DNA of 64,000 bases from Monocercomonoides exilis (GCA_001643675.2 LSRY02000027.1:996501-1060500); one strand, 5' to 3'. Counted from the stretch's first letter, positions 24,671-36,110 are shown. The notes: a model not told the origin generated them from the sequence alone. Translations and numbers: made by a program.

Positions 24671-25805
24671 TGACAGATAGATAGATAGAAAATAAAGCAA
24701 ACTTGAAGTTGGCCAAACGGAACTTTCAGAGGAACTGCAACGCCAATGCGCGACCGGTCATTAAGACCAGCTTTTGCCAAGTCTCCTTTCTCTCGCGCGC
24801 TTTTCTCATGCCCATTTCCAACAAAGTTCAACCTCTCCATCGCCTTCCCTCTTGCCACTGCCCCACTCTCCCCATATATCCACTTTCCCCATCCCTTTTC
24901 TTGTCTTCCCAGCTCGGCGAAGAAACAAACGCATAGTGCAACATCTGCACAGCCACCTTCTCCAGCGCTCGCGCTGCTGTCAGCGCTGCTGTCCGCGCTG
25001 CAAGCTCCTCCGTCCGCTCGCACGCAACAAACCCCACAACTTCCGCAATGAGATGCCCCGCAAGCTGGAACAGAACATTACACATCCCATCAAAGTCAAA
25101 CGTGATGTTGTGCTAGTGACTTTTTAAAAAGAACTGCTCGTACGGAATACACAACAGCTCAGGCTGGAAGAACGGCTGCTCTTTCACAAAGCTGAGTGAT
25201 GCAGCTGGAGAGAGACAGACCAACGTGCAGATTGAGACGAAGTCAGAAGCAAAGCAGTCATCTAATGAGCTGAATCAGAGGAAGGAGCGCACATATGCAA
25301 AGCAGCAGTTCCTGCGTTGTGCGTAAGGAGGTAGTTTCTACGCGCTATCTCGATGCTTTAAAGCAGAAAATACAACATTCACAGGAATGCAAATGAATCC
25401 TTCAGCTACTCCCACTCGTCCACAAGCACACAATACGAAACACAAAATTCTTCAATCATCCCTTTCCCATGGAACACTTGCCCGATCGCATACGTCGCAT
25501 CCCGCAGAGCTATCAACGGCATACTTTCATGCGGCACAACCGCCCCAATCGCAACAAGATCGTCCATCGTCTCTCTCTGCCTGTCCGAGTTCAAATGCAA
25601 CAATGCCCCATCAAATGTCAAACACCCACCCCCACCTCCACCCCCTTCTCTTTCCCTTCTCTTCTCTCTCCTCCCAAACAGCCTTCCTCCAATAAACGTA
25701 ATGCTCATCGTCCCGTCCGGCTGTATCATCCCTTCCACAACCGGCTTCCCCACAATCCGCTCCCGCTCTGCACACAGCTCCACCAGCGCCACCGTCACCA
25801 TCATC
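22680..25805 (-). pseudogene. Decayed coding sequence, helical-repeat type
   Basis: The minus strand shows coding-like blocks in changing frames: VTVALVELCAERERIVGKPV and GALLHLNSDRQRETMDDLVA (25804-25406), VKEQPFFQPELLCIPYEQFF near 25170, MCNVLFQLAGHLIAEVVGFV near 25050, and LDFDIQQKFSLEFGKSDMWQ near 23940. Stops and frame changes lie between them. The helix-rich, Leu/Ala-rich character suggests a HEAT- or Armadillo-like protein, but no family can be named. The block at 25804-25406 is the best preserved and could be a real exon. Confidence 0.55.
24634..24669. repeat. (GAAA)n microsatellite
   Basis: About nine AAAG/GAAA units followed by GATA-like units. Confidence 0.9.
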
Positions 25806-25918
25806 CTCTCCAGATGGTACCGCTAGCTCTCGTTCTTTCATTTATCGATCAGCCTCAAAAACCTCAAGTGCAGAGATTTCATATCCGGAATCTGCCCTTC
25901 CTTCTTTTCCAAGTATAC

Positions 25919-27748
25919 CTAGTTGCCATCTCTCTCTTGCTCCTCATTTGTTGCCAAACCAATCATCGACATTTGCACCTGTTCCACATCTTTCCCCGTA
26001 TTTCCTTCACTACCCTCTGAAGTTATGCTCAAAGGTTCATCTGCTACTTCTTCTTCTGATCTCCTATTCTCCTGTTGAACGCCATTGGCTGATGAAGATC
26101 TGTTCATGTAAGGTTTCACTGAATGCTGCTTGTCTGCACCCGCCTCAGTCTTCGCAAACCTCAGCCGACCCATCCCAAGCTCTTTGACAATCATCAACAC
26201 CATCGCTTCTTCCAGCTTCCCACGATTCTCTTTGATACTTTCCACAAACTCTCTGTGTGCTGTCGGATTCCCGCCTTTCTCCTCATTCCCATCTCCTTCC
26301 TCTATTTCTTCTCGCTCTTCCAGCACCGCCAGATAAATCGCTGCAGATGTGGATGATGCTACCATTGCCGAAACATCCGAATGGACAATTGCAGGTGCTG
26401 ATGATGAAGTTGAAGAAGAAGAAGAAGAAGAAGAAGAAGAAGAAGAAGAAGAAGAAGAAGAAGAAGAAGAGGGAGAAGAGGGAGAAGAAGAGGTAATGGA
26501 TGTGGAAGAAGGAGAAAGAGGAGGAGAAGAAGAGGAAGGGGAAGGGGAAGAGGAGGAGGAGGATGATGATTCAAATGCAAGTTGTGGAAGAGAAGAAGAA
26601 GAAGAAGAAGATGATGATGACTCAACATTGACTGTTGATGATTGATGTTGTACTTGTTCGGTTTGTGCATTTGAAGAAAAAGAAGAAGGTTGCTCTTCTT
26701 CTTTCATTTTATTTTCTTTTTCTTCTTTTTCTTTTTCTTTCGCTTCATCAACATTATGTTGAACATTTTCTTTTTCTTTTTCTCTTTCTTCTCTTTCTCT
26801 TTCTTCTTTTCTTTCTCTTTCTCTTTCTCTTTCTCCTTCTTCTCTTTCTCCTTCTTCCTCTATCTTTTCATCGTCATCTTTTTTTCTCTCATTTCTTCCT
26901 TCTGAAATCTTTTCGTTTTCGTTTTCATTTTCATTTTCATTTTCATTTGTTGTTGTTGTGCTTTCAATTAGAAGAGAATTTTGACTTAGAAATTGTTCTG
27001 GAATTGCTGATGATATTACTTCTGGATGAAGAGAAGAAGAGGAAGAAGAAGAATTTGATAAAGAAGAGGAAGAGGAGGAGGAGGATGATGAGGAAGAAGA
27101 ATTTGAAGAAGGTAATTGATCAGATGTTGAGGAAGTTACATTTTGATTAGTTATGTTTTCATTTTGGTGCTGATAAAAGGATTGATTTGAAGAAGAAGAA
27201 GGCAAAGAAGAAGAAGAAGAAGAAGAAAGAGAAGGCGAGGGGGAGAAAGAAGAAGGAAATGAAGAAGAGGAGGAGGAGAAAGAAGAAGAAGAAGAAGAAG
27301 AATTAACATTAGCATTATTATTATTATTATTGATTTGAATATTAATATTTCTCTTTTGTTGTTTTGGGTGTTTGAAAGGAGGGATGAACATGTCATTCAG
27401 ATGGATGGAGAGTGGCTTTGAATTAAGAGAAGAAGGAGAAGAGGAAGAGGAGGAGGAAGGAGAAGGAGAGGAGGAGGAAGAAGAAGAAAGAGAAGAAGAA
27501 GAAGCATTATTCACAAAAGGAGGGATGGAAGGCAATAAAACAGGAGAGAGGGATAAAGTGGGTGATTGAGAGAGGAGTTGAGAAGGTGTGGGAGAAAGAG
27601 AAGGAGAAGAAGAAGAAGAAGAAGAAGAAGAAGAAAAAGAAGAAGAAGAAGAAAAAGAAGAAGAAGAAGAAGAAGAAGAAGAAGAAGAAGAAGAAGATGA
27701 TGATGATGATGATGATGAAGTTAATGCTGAATGATCAGAGTTCAACAT
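25919..27748 (-). CDS. Serine-rich low-complexity protein, possibly part of a decayed gene
   Basis: An open frame of about 610 codons runs from the ATG at 27748 (MLNSDHSALTSS) to TAG at 25919. It alternates poly-Ser runs with an Asn-rich part (NIQINNNNNNANVNSSS), an (Asn-Glu)n stretch and a Glu/Arg/Lys-rich block. The last 170 residues are more normal in composition (KENRGKLEEAMVLMIVKEL, KTEAGADKQHSVKPYMNR). A longer frame to 27901 starts with TTG and crosses an intron-like pyrimidine stretch, so I did not use it. Coding-like but broken sequence follows immediately on the same strand, so this may be the first part of a larger pseudogene whose repeat region stayed open by chance. Confidence 0.45.
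   Translation of the reverse strand: MLNSDHSALTSSSSSSSSSSSSSSSSSSSSSFSSSSSFSSSSSSSSSSPSLSPTPSQLLSQSPTLSLSPVLLPSIPPFVNNASSSSLSSSSSSSPSPSSSSSSSPSSLNSKPLSIHLNDMFIPPFKHPKQQKRNINIQINNNNNNANVNSSSSSSSFSSSSSSFPSSFSPSPSLSSSSSSSLPSSSSNQSFYQHQNENITNQNVTSSTSDQLPSSNSSSSSSSSSSSSSLSNSSSSSSSLHPEVISSAIPEQFLSQNSLLIESTTTTNENENENENENEKISEGRNERKKDDDEKIEEEGEREEGERERERERKEEREREEREKEKENVQHNVDEAKEKEKEEKENKMKEEEQPSSFSSNAQTEQVQHQSSTVNVESSSSSSSSSSLPQLAFESSSSSSSSPSPSSSSPPLSPSSTSITSSSPSSPSSSSSSSSSSSSSSSSSSSSTSSSAPAIVHSDVSAMVASSTSAAIYLAVLEEREEIEEGDGNEEKGGNPTAHREFVESIKENRGKLEEAMVLMIVKELGMGRLRFAKTEAGADKQHSVKPYMNRSSSANGVQQENRRSEEEVADEPLSITSEGSEGNTGKDVEQVQMSMIGLATNEEQERDGN
26412..26469. repeat. (GAA)n microsatellite
   Basis: A pure GAA run of about 19 units; on the minus strand it encodes poly-Ser in the serine-rich frame. 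Confidence 0.95.
27606..27697. repeat. (GAA)n microsatellite
   Basis: A GAA-rich run with a few AAA interruptions, followed by GAT units; it codes for Ser on the minus strand. Confidence 0.95.
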
Positions 27749-27749
27749 A

Positions 27750-29146
27750 ATGACTGCTTTCGTGAACAAAATTCTTGCAGCAACAGATATCAAAAAAGAA
27801 CGAAAAAGAAGAAGAAGAAGAAAAAGCATCTGAAAGAGAAATGGAATGAAATGAGTTGGATGGATCTCTTCTGGAGGAAGTTGAACGACAAATGTGAACA
27901 AGACTCATTTGAAGAAAATGAAGAAATGATTAATAGATTCTAATTTCATAACAGCCAATAGCAGTAAGAGAATGAAGATCCATTTCATGTTTCAACACAA
28001 GAATATGATGGTAGTCCAAACAACAAATTTTCAAATACGAAGAAGGTGTTCTTTCCATCAGCCAAATAAAAAAATATCATCAATGAAGAAATCGAAGGAA
28101 AGGAGAAGAAATCACTTATGCTGCAAAAATTCTGCTTGAAATGGATTGCAACCATGAATGAAGCTCAACACAAAAAATGCTGTTGTCTGTTGGAATGGAA
28201 AAATGATATAAAAAATACATAAAAACAATAAGTTTTGCATTGATTATAAAAATTCCTCAAAAGAACACATACACCCTCCCTATTGCAAAAGTAGAAGATT
28301 GTTCAATCGCTGATGCTGCCATTCTCCTTTTCCATTGTTTCCCTGTGCTGCTTTCTCCATCATCCTTTTCCCCCCATAAATATCCTGCTTTCAATGTTGT
28401 CATCCAATTTTTTTCCTGAAAAAAATATCTCCGAATTCTATTCTTTCCAAGAGCCGTTAAATTGTGGACATTTTTCTTTTTCCTCTCTTATCCAAATGAT
28501 TTGAAATAGAATTTGTTTTTCATCTCCTGTTCAAGTTGAATACGGAAAATATGCAATTCTTATGTGCTGATTGTCTCTCGCTATCCAGCTCTCTTCTGAT
28601 ATTCTCCTCGGAAAAATAAAGAAATGGTCATTTGTATAATTTGTCAGATTCTTGGGCTCTGAGAGGCCACAGATGGAAACATCTTTTAAATGAACAAGAA
28701 TAATAAAAAATGCAAACATTTTAATATTTTCATTCAACAACCAAATTGCTGCATTTCCTTCCATGATTTTTTTATAAAATCATCTCGCCCCATTCCATCG
28801 TCAATTCCCAGCCGTTGCCGTCTCGTGCAACCTCTCAAAATAATATCGTCCATTCCGCAGAAAATATTTGTTCTCCATCTCTCATTTTTTAGCAAGGAAT
28901 ATTAATGTTTATTCAAATCTGATGATCTGATCATCCATTACTGCAAACAGGAAATTGAAAGTTCATTTGCTCTCTTTGTAATATATTTCCAAAAATATAA
29001 ATGCACAAAACAGAGGTGTGAACGTACGTATTTTATAATTATTTTATAATTTTTATTTTTCATCCATTTCTTTAACCAAACGAACGCACGAACAATGTGA
29101 TGATAAAAATGGTGTTGTTTTCTATAACTGTTAATCTTTTAAAAAA
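27750..29146. other. Spacer with traces of minus-strand coding sequence
   Basis: Between the serine-rich frame and the next gene there is no intact gene. Minus-strand fragments such as HLKDVSICGLSEPKNLTNYT (near 28670) look like degenerate protein sequence. The rest is AT-rich. Confidence 0.4.
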
Positions 29147-30573
29147 ATGCAGGAGATGGATAACACAAAAAAGTTTACAGGTTTTCAAATATCTTTGCAC
29201 TCGAATTCTCGATGATTGGATATCTTTTTTCTCATTTTTTTATCAAAGAATTGTTTTGTGAACTGGAAGATTGCGATAAAGATGAGCAGAAACAAAAAAT
29301 CGAAGAAATGAATGAAATGATTAATGAAATGAATGGAAAAGAATTCAGATCTGTTTTCACAACCGAACTGTTCAACAAAATACACCAAATGATAAAAGAA
29401 GAAAAATTGCCTCTGGAGAATGCCATTCTATTGCTGAAGCATATTGGATATTGCAAAGTAATGAGAAATATGTGGGTTGATGGCTTTAAAAATTCTTCAT
29501 TGAGCGAGAAAATTCAAAATATGATCATTGAAGAATATAAGAAAAAAGGAGGAAAGATTGAAAAGCTTTTTGTAAATCTTTGCGAATGCATTGTTTTACT
29601 GGGCGATGCCATCATTTCGGACGAAATTCTTTCAATCATTGTGCCTTGCCTTCTGAAAGCAACCTTAAAGAAAGAGAAAAGCGAGGAAATGCAAAAAGAG
29701 ACGAAAATGGTTTTTTTGGCTTTGAGTTGCTTTGATATGCGTAACGTATGAATCATTATTTTTCATTTTTGATTGTATTGCAATTTTTATCCACTTTTTT
29801 TTTCAAAGAAGTCTATGAAACAAGAATGGTATTTGAATGAAATCAAAGCGATTATCCAATATCATCAGGAGCATCACAATCTGACTCGACCTGCCTATCA
29901 AATAGCTTGGAAATTTTTGATTGACCGAACTCTCTTAAATAAAGGTTTGAATGAAGTGATAGTGAATGAATTGCATTTTTGGAGAGAGGCGGCAAAAGAA
30001 CTGGAAGTGTTTGCGAAATGTGTGAATTGGAAGGGAGAAAAAGGAGATAGAGAAAAAGAAATGAAAGAAGCGTATGCTTTGATGAAATGGTTCGAAAAGT
30101 TGGAGTATTTTTTGTGCTTTTGTTCGTTGTGGAATGAAGAATTTGCTAAGCTCATCAACAGTATTGTTCAGGTATTTCGAGCGACAAAGGATAATTACAT
30201 AGGTATAAGCTGGAAATGCTTTTATTTATTAAGGGAAGCAGCAAAAAGAGAATACGTGAGAGTCGATGACCTGTTGAAAAGCGGAGCAGTTGATGTTGCT
30301 TTGGAGGAAATGAAACAGTCAACGTTGATTGACAAAATGACTTATTTATTCATAACATTTTTAATGTTAGTTTTAATGCAATTGAAAGAAGAGGAGAAAG
30401 AAGAAATGAAAGAACAAATTAGAAAAGAGGTGAAAAGAAAAGTGTTTGAAAAGATGGAAGAAGAGGGATATTACGACGTCAACACAAGCTTTTGCGAAAC
30501 ACTGCATTATCTCAACAGCAAATATTTTTGTGGAATATGTTTGAATGTTTCTGATTATTTTGTGAATATCTGA
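29147..30573 (+). CDS. Armadillo-like lineage-specific family protein, three exons
   Basis: Exons are 29147-29180, 29249-29745 and 29809-30573, with introns of 68 and 63 bases (donors GTTTTC and GTATGA, acceptors CAAAG), giving 431 residues. Two in-frame ATGs (29147, 29156) can start it. After the first splice the sequence reads KKFTELFCELEDCDKDEQKQ, which lines up with KFSKLFSELEDCDKNEYKQ in the paralogue at 32479-31031. Helical repeats follow; the segment VDDLLKSGAVDVALEEMKQS is like the Armadillo motif 'LLxSGAVxxLL'. The C-terminus ends in VSDYFVNI. From memory, similar proteins form a large family in Monocercomonoides; their role is not known, and a protein-binding scaffold is the likely guess. 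No signal or membrane segment is evident. Confidence 0.88.
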
Positions 30574-30745
30574 AGAAATCAGATGCATTTCACTTTGTAA
30601 CTCAAAAATCAGATGAACCGTGAAATAGCAAACCAGTGTTCCTAATCCTCCATTATTTTGAATTGATAATTTCAGACTTGAAAGCATAGATATCTTTTAT
30701 TGGTAGAGTTTTGGTTTTTTGAATTTTTTCAGAAATCGCATTTTC

Positions 30746-30788
<43 letters not shown>

Positions 30789-31030
30789 AAAAAAGGATAA
30801 TTCAATAAGCTTGATTCTTTTTCGATCGGATTTATTTATTTTAAATAAATAAATAAATAATAATAATATTAAAACATTTTTCACAAAAAGTCTTGATATT
30901 CTTTGAGAAAACATTTTCATATAATTTTGCACATTAGAATTCTTTTATTTCTCGAGCAAATGAGTATTCTGCACAAAAATCATAAAAAGGAAATGCAAAA
31001 AGATGAAGTGAATGAAAGAAAACATGTAAA
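30574..31030. other. Convergent spacer between Armadillo-like paralogues
   Basis: Both genes end into this AT-rich region. A poly-T tract lies at 30747-30780. No other feature is seen. Confidence 0.6.
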
Positions 31031-32479
31031 CTACAAATACACAAAATAATCAGGAAAATTCTCAACCAAACGAAAATCTCCAAATATACTTGGACAAATA
31101 TAATGGTACAACCAGATGACTATATCTTCGTATCCTTCTTCTTCCATCTTTTCAAACATCTCCCTTTTCAATTCTTTTCTTTTCGCATCTTCCATTTCAC
31201 CACCTATTTCATCCAATAGCATTGAAGCATCCTTAAAGAATATCAAACAATTCCACATATAATAGTGTTTTAATGTTGGCTGCTGAATCCCTTCCAAAAC
31301 AGCATCAACTGCTCCACTTTTCAGCAACGCATCAACTTTCACAGCTCTTTCTTCAGCTGCTGCTTCAAAAGATAGAATGCATCTCTTACCTATTTCACTG
31401 TGATTATCTCTTGATACTCGAAGCACACCAACAATGCTTTCAACAATCCCTGAGCATTCTTTATTCAATGCTCCGCACGGAACAAAGAAATTATCAAAAT
31501 TTTGCAGCCATCTTTTCAAAACAAGTTCTTCATTCTTCCCTTTTTCTTTAACTTCCTCTTCTTCTTTCTTCTTCCAATCCACGCTTTGCATCAGCTCATC
31601 CAATTCTCTTGCTGCCTCTCTTTCAAAATGCAGCTCATCCACAATAACTTCTATTGTTTTTTGGTCGTTGAGCGATAGAATAATCAAAAAACCCCAAGCA
31701 GACTGATAGGCAAGCCGTGTCAAATTGTGATGCTTTTCATGATATTGAATGATTTCTTTGATTTCATTTAGATAAAGATCTTTTTCAACTTTCTATTCAA
31801 ATATTTGCAAAAATATCAATAACTTAAAAAATACAAAAGCGATGTTCAAACATAACATATGTTAATGCAACTCAGTGCCATGAGTGCAGTTTCCACTTCT
31901 TTTTGAGTCTCCTCGTTTTCCTCCTTATTCAACGCAACTTTCAGTAGATATGGCACGCAAACAGAATCAAATTCCATTGATGTTGACCCTCCAAATAATA
32001 GCATGCATTCACCAAGATCAGCAATTAGCTTTTCATCATTTCCTTCCTTTTTCTCATCTTCTTCAGCAACCATCTTCTCAAATCTTGCTTTCAGCAAAGA
32101 ATTTCTGAAGCCATCATTCCATATGTCTTTCAACGAGATGAAACGCCCAATATGTATCAGCAAGAATAATGCATTTTCCATCGAAAGTTTCTCTTCTTCA
32201 ATCATTTCATCCATTTTATTGAATATTTCTTTTGTGAATGTTGAATAAAGTTCTTCTTCATCCATTTCTTCCATCAATGCAATAATTTCTTCGATCTTCT
32301 GCTTATACTCATTCTTGTCGCAATCTTCAAGCTCAGAAAACAACTCTTCAAAAAAAATTATTTTGACGGAAAGCGCTGAGCATTCAAAAAATAGAAAATA
32401 TGAACAAACTTGAAAACTTATTTGCAAGTGATTGCTTCTGAGCACCATCATTGGATTTTTCCTCATCATACATTTCCAT
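31031..32479 (-). CDS. Armadillo-like lineage-specific family protein, three exons
   Basis: Exons are 32479-32410, 32345-31852 and 31792-31031, introns 64 and 59 bases (donors GTTTGT and GTTTGA), giving 441 residues. Intron positions and phases (phase 1, then phase 0) are identical to the paralogue at 29147-30573. The first exon encodes a variable N-terminus (MEMYDEEKSNDGAQKQSLAN) that joins to KFSKLFSELEDCDKNE. The third exon begins KVEKDLYLNEIKEIIQYHEK and includes LLKSGAVDAVLEGIQQPTL, matching the Armadillo-like segment of its partner. It ends in NFPDYFVYL. The two genes face each other with 457 bases between their stops, so they are an inverted tandem pair. Function is unknown; a scaffold role is inference. 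Confidence 0.9.
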
Positions 32480-32936
32480 CCTGTCTATTACTAGCAAAGA
32501 TCAACTTGTCGCAAAATTTCAAATGAAAAACAGAAAAACAAAAACAATATTGTCGAAAATTGACAAAACAAAGATAAAGTCCAAACTCAATTCCTTTGAC
32601 TAGTTGAAAAAAAATCTATGTTAAAAAAGAAATCACAAAGAAGCCAACGATACAGGCTATATTAAGTCGAATACGAAAGAATTAAATTTCGCACTGATCG
32701 AGCCAACAATAATTCATTTCATTGAAATGGATGGAATTTCGATTGAAAACTTTGAACATGTCGGAAAGTATCCCACATATCTGGAATTGAGTATTAAAAG
32801 AATATTTATTTCAACATTATTGACCACATGAAGAAGAAAGGAAAAGACTTTGAAAAGAACATTTCGAAGAAGAGACAAAAAAGCAACAGTTTGTTCATTA
32901 ATCGTGCATATACTTCATTCAACTCAAAATTAAAAG

Positions 32937-33266
32937 AACAAACGTTGATGTTTTAATTTATGTGCTAACATTTAGAGTTATGTTGAGGCTTTGCTTCATC
33001 GAAATGATTTTTTCTATTGTATCAAAGCGTTTACTGGCTTCTGTGGTGGCTTCAAAATTAATATGTTGAGTGAAGCTACAAGCTATAAGGATACTTTTAT
33101 CATTAGTTCCTTTCTTGAGTGGGTTGTTCAAGCTGAAGAAAAATTGATGAAGGGAATCAGGCTTTCGTTAATCTACGAATATTTGATATTCGGGCGAATG
33201 ATTGTAGGACACTTTAGGACTGCATCAGACATCAGTGAAAATCATTGTTTATTGAGCATTGAATGA
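32937..33266 (+). pseudogene. Exon-like remnant
   Basis: A short open frame without nearby splice partners reads SFLEWVVQAEEKLMKGIRLS and YLIFGRMIVGHFRTASDISE. The composition is protein-like and helical, unlike the surrounding AT-rich DNA. It is probably a fragment of a decayed helical-repeat gene; the family is not recognised. Confidence 0.4.
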
Positions 33267-33804
33267 GATAATATTCCAAAAAGCTTTGCGGTTGAGCGAA
33301 GATGAAAAAGTTCGAAAAGAAGAAAGTTAATGCAACATGCAGAATCAAGCACATGCTGGATTTTGAATTCATTTCAACGCATTACTCGCTTAATGGTGTT
33401 ATCGTTTAATGTGTATTTATCTGTAAAGACGCTTGTTGCGTTTTATAGAAAACCATCTTTTTGGATTATTTTGCTGATTTTCATTATTTAGCCTTTCATT
33501 GTGTATTTCGGTGCAAGTCATGAAATAATTCGAGCGATGCAGAAATGAATCTGACAAAACAGGCCAAACTGCGGTTGATGTGTTTGATCAGATTAAGGTG
33601 TGTTATCCTTATAGAGTAGTATTTTTGCTTTTTTTTATTTATTTATTTATTTTTTTGAAAAATAATTAAAAATGAAAGAAAGAAAGAAATCATACAAAAT
33701 TAAAATAAATTATCCTTTTTTGCGATGATAATTTCATATTTTATCTTTCCTATTCTCTTTCTCTTTTTCTATTTATTCTTTCACAATTTATTGATATAAT
33801 TTTT
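33267..33804. other. AT-rich spacer
   Basis: No gene, RNA or repeat family recognised. Confidence 0.5.
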
Positions 33805-34035
33805 TCAAGCTTCTTTGAAACTTCCCTCAAAAATCGATTTTGCATTCAGATTCTCTTCATAACAATCGAATGCATCGTTCAGTCGCCTGTTGAGCCACTC
33901 ACTCTCATCGTGCTTATTTGCCTGAACTTCTGTCAGCATCTGCCTTTTGAAAGTGTTTGTCTTGTTTCCTTCGACAAGCACCGCTCAGCCACTCAGATGC
34001 ACATTGGATGGCGTGCCATCATCGCTGAACAGCAT
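33805..34035 (-). pseudogene. Exon-like remnant with internal stop
   Basis: After an acceptor-like CTTCTCTCCATTCAG the minus strand reads QMLFSDDGTPSNVHLSG, a TGA at 33985-33987, and then in the same frame VEGNKTNTFKRQMLTEVQAN and SEWLNRRLNDAFDCYEENLN to a TGA at 33805. The quality of this sequence suggests a former terminal exon. No upstream exon is found in the low-complexity DNA to its right. Confidence 0.45.
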
Positions 34036-34049
34036 CTGAATGGAGAGAA

Positions 34050-34592
34050 GTGACACCAAACAGAATGGAGATTGTGCTTCAGCCAGTCGAATCTGCTGAG
34101 TCTGCTGAGTATGCTGAGTCTGCTGACAGATGTGAAGAGAAAGAAGGAGAAGAGGGAGAAGAGAAAGACGAAGGTGAAGAAAGGGAAGAAAGGGAAAGAA
34201 GGGAAAGAAGGAGAAGAAGGAAGGAGAAAGAGGAGAAGGAGAAGAAGGAGAAGAAGAAGGAGAAGAAGAAGGAAGGAGAAAGAGAAAGAGAAAGAGAAAA
34301 GTTGAGTGATGATGATGAAAGCAATTGTGAAAAGAAGACTGAAGATTCAATCAATGCGATTTCTTCGTCTTCAACTTCATCTTCTCCATTTTCTGTCCAA
34401 TCTCCTTTCATTTCAAGTTTACAATCTGCTTCTTCTTCCTCTTCTTCCTCTTCTTCCTCTTCTTCGTCTTCTTCCTCTTCTTCGTCTTCTTCTTCTTCTT
34501 CTTCTTCTTCTTCTTCTTCTTCTTCTTCTTCTTCTTCTCAAACCACATCAGCCTTGCTTTCTTCTTCCTCCTCTTCCTCTTATTCCTCGTAA
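34050..34592 (+). other. Low-complexity open frame (Glu/Lys/Arg then poly-Ser)
   Basis: A 180-codon frame begins MTPNRMEIVLQPVESAESAE, continues as a charged block and ends in a (TCT/TCC)n poly-Ser tract at about 34430-34540. It could be an exon, but all frames stay open through such repeats, so it is not strong evidence for a gene. Confidence 0.3.
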
Positions 34593-35439
34593 TCTTCAAA
34601 ATTATGAAAAGTGAAACAAATACATCGTATTTAAAGCATGATTTCGTTATTCTTTGCTCTGCTTGAATATTCTCCTTCAACTTCAATATTTGTTATTTCA
34701 TTTTATTCAGCATAAGTTGAAACGCTTTGATTCTGATGTGCTTTTGCCATTCAATGAGAGGCTTTAACAAATAGATCAAAAACTTGCTTTATTCGCTTTT
34801 CTTCGACTCTTCTGATAAATGGATGAATGAGCCTTCTTTAAACTTTTCATTCACAATTCTGAAGATGAAATATCCTTTTGGCAAATTCATTTCATTGCAA
34901 TCTTCTTCTTCTTCTTCATCTTCTTCTTCGATGATCAACAAAAATTTTGATGTTTTTTTCATTTCATTCAACTTCCCCCAAATTCAACTTCAGGCCTCAT
35001 CTTTTATTTCTCTTACGAATCGAAAAAGAAATATTCGTTCACTCGCAAAATTTTTGCCAAAGTTATATGTCAATGAAATCGGTAATTGTGAGCCAGAATA
35101 GCAGATCAAAAGGCATGCAATCAGAAAAGGAAGACGAGTTTGCCTTTTTCATTTGGAAGCTGAAAAAGACGCATATAAAAAGGAATGGCTATTAAAACAA
35201 TTCTTTTATGAAATGGATAAGGACCAAAATAGCACTTGGCAGGTTACACAACATCACATTCCTTCAACATGTGCAGAAGATGAAACGAAGAGGGAAACTT
35301 TTTTATTTGAAAAGGCATATTTAATGGAAAATTCAATGAAACAGCCGAATTTACAAAAGACTAGTTATGTTGATTTCATCAAATGCACATCTGAGCTGTT
35401 TTCTTCTTCTTCAGCATGATCTCCCCAACTTTCTTCGAT
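34593..35439. other. Spacer with weak coding traces
   Basis: Plus-strand frames at 34784-35101 and 35153-35419 (for example EAEKDAYKKEWLLKQFFYEM) could be remnants of exons, but no splice structure joins them and no family is recognised. Confidence 0.35.
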
Positions 35440-36110
35440 TTAACCGTCACTTGCACCAATCCACCGACAAGTCAGCTGATGAAATGATTTGTGCCTTATG
35501 ATCTGCACCTTCTTCAGAAGCCCCATCGCGTTGTGCGTGCACTTGCAGATTGCCAATGCCAACTCGCAATTCATTGCTCTGATACCAAGAATGTTTTCCA
35601 CATATGCATTGTCAGCTGTACGCCCGTTGAGAAATATAAACAAATCGACATTCCAGTTGCTTCTGTTCTGTCATGTCCAACAGCCGAGTTGTCTTTCTGA
35701 GTGATGCTTCTCATGACGGCGAACAAGGGCTCTTTCACAGAATCGACAAGGGATTCGCACACAAAATACACATCTCTTCCAACACTCGCTTTGTTGGCTG
35801 AAAACACGATATTGGTTATGGAAAAGGTTGTGGATGACACTTGTGAGCCTTCGTTGAACTCGGTCATGAGAGCACCGCCTCTTCCTCCAGAAGTTGTATC
35901 CTCACTCACTGAGCAGGTGGAGAAGGTGGAATCACTCACTGAAAAGGAGTTGGAAGGGGCAGATGAGACGAATGAGATGCATCCGTCATTGGTGGCGGTC
36001 TGTTGGTTTTGTGGAGCTGAGTTGATGTTGGTGATGGTGCAGTTTGTGAGGGAGAGGGAGAGGGCAGGGGAGGTGGAGGAGGAAGATGATATTAAGGAGG
36101 AATAACATAA
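35440..36110 (-). pseudogene. Inverted partial copy of the 36558-45578 beta-helix gene
   Basis: The minus strand from about 36110 to 35571 is a close copy of bases about 39110-39560 of the neighbouring gene. It shares STFSTCSVSEDTTSGGRGGA versus TTFSSCCVSEDTSFGGRGGA, QVSSTTFSITNIVFSANKA in both, and the string QKDNSAVGHDRTEA. A deletion after that point (GAAGCAACTGG versus GAAGCATTCGGTGATTGGG) shifts the frame, and the next 150 bases continue in another frame with LALAICKCTHNAMGLLKKVQ. There is no start, no membrane helix and no kinase-like part, so it is a fragment. Confidence 0.92.

Noticed and set aside
24634-27700. Regular short repeats that might suggest a CRISPR array
   Set aside because: These are mono-, tri- and tetranucleotide microsatellites without unique spacers, in a eukaryotic context.
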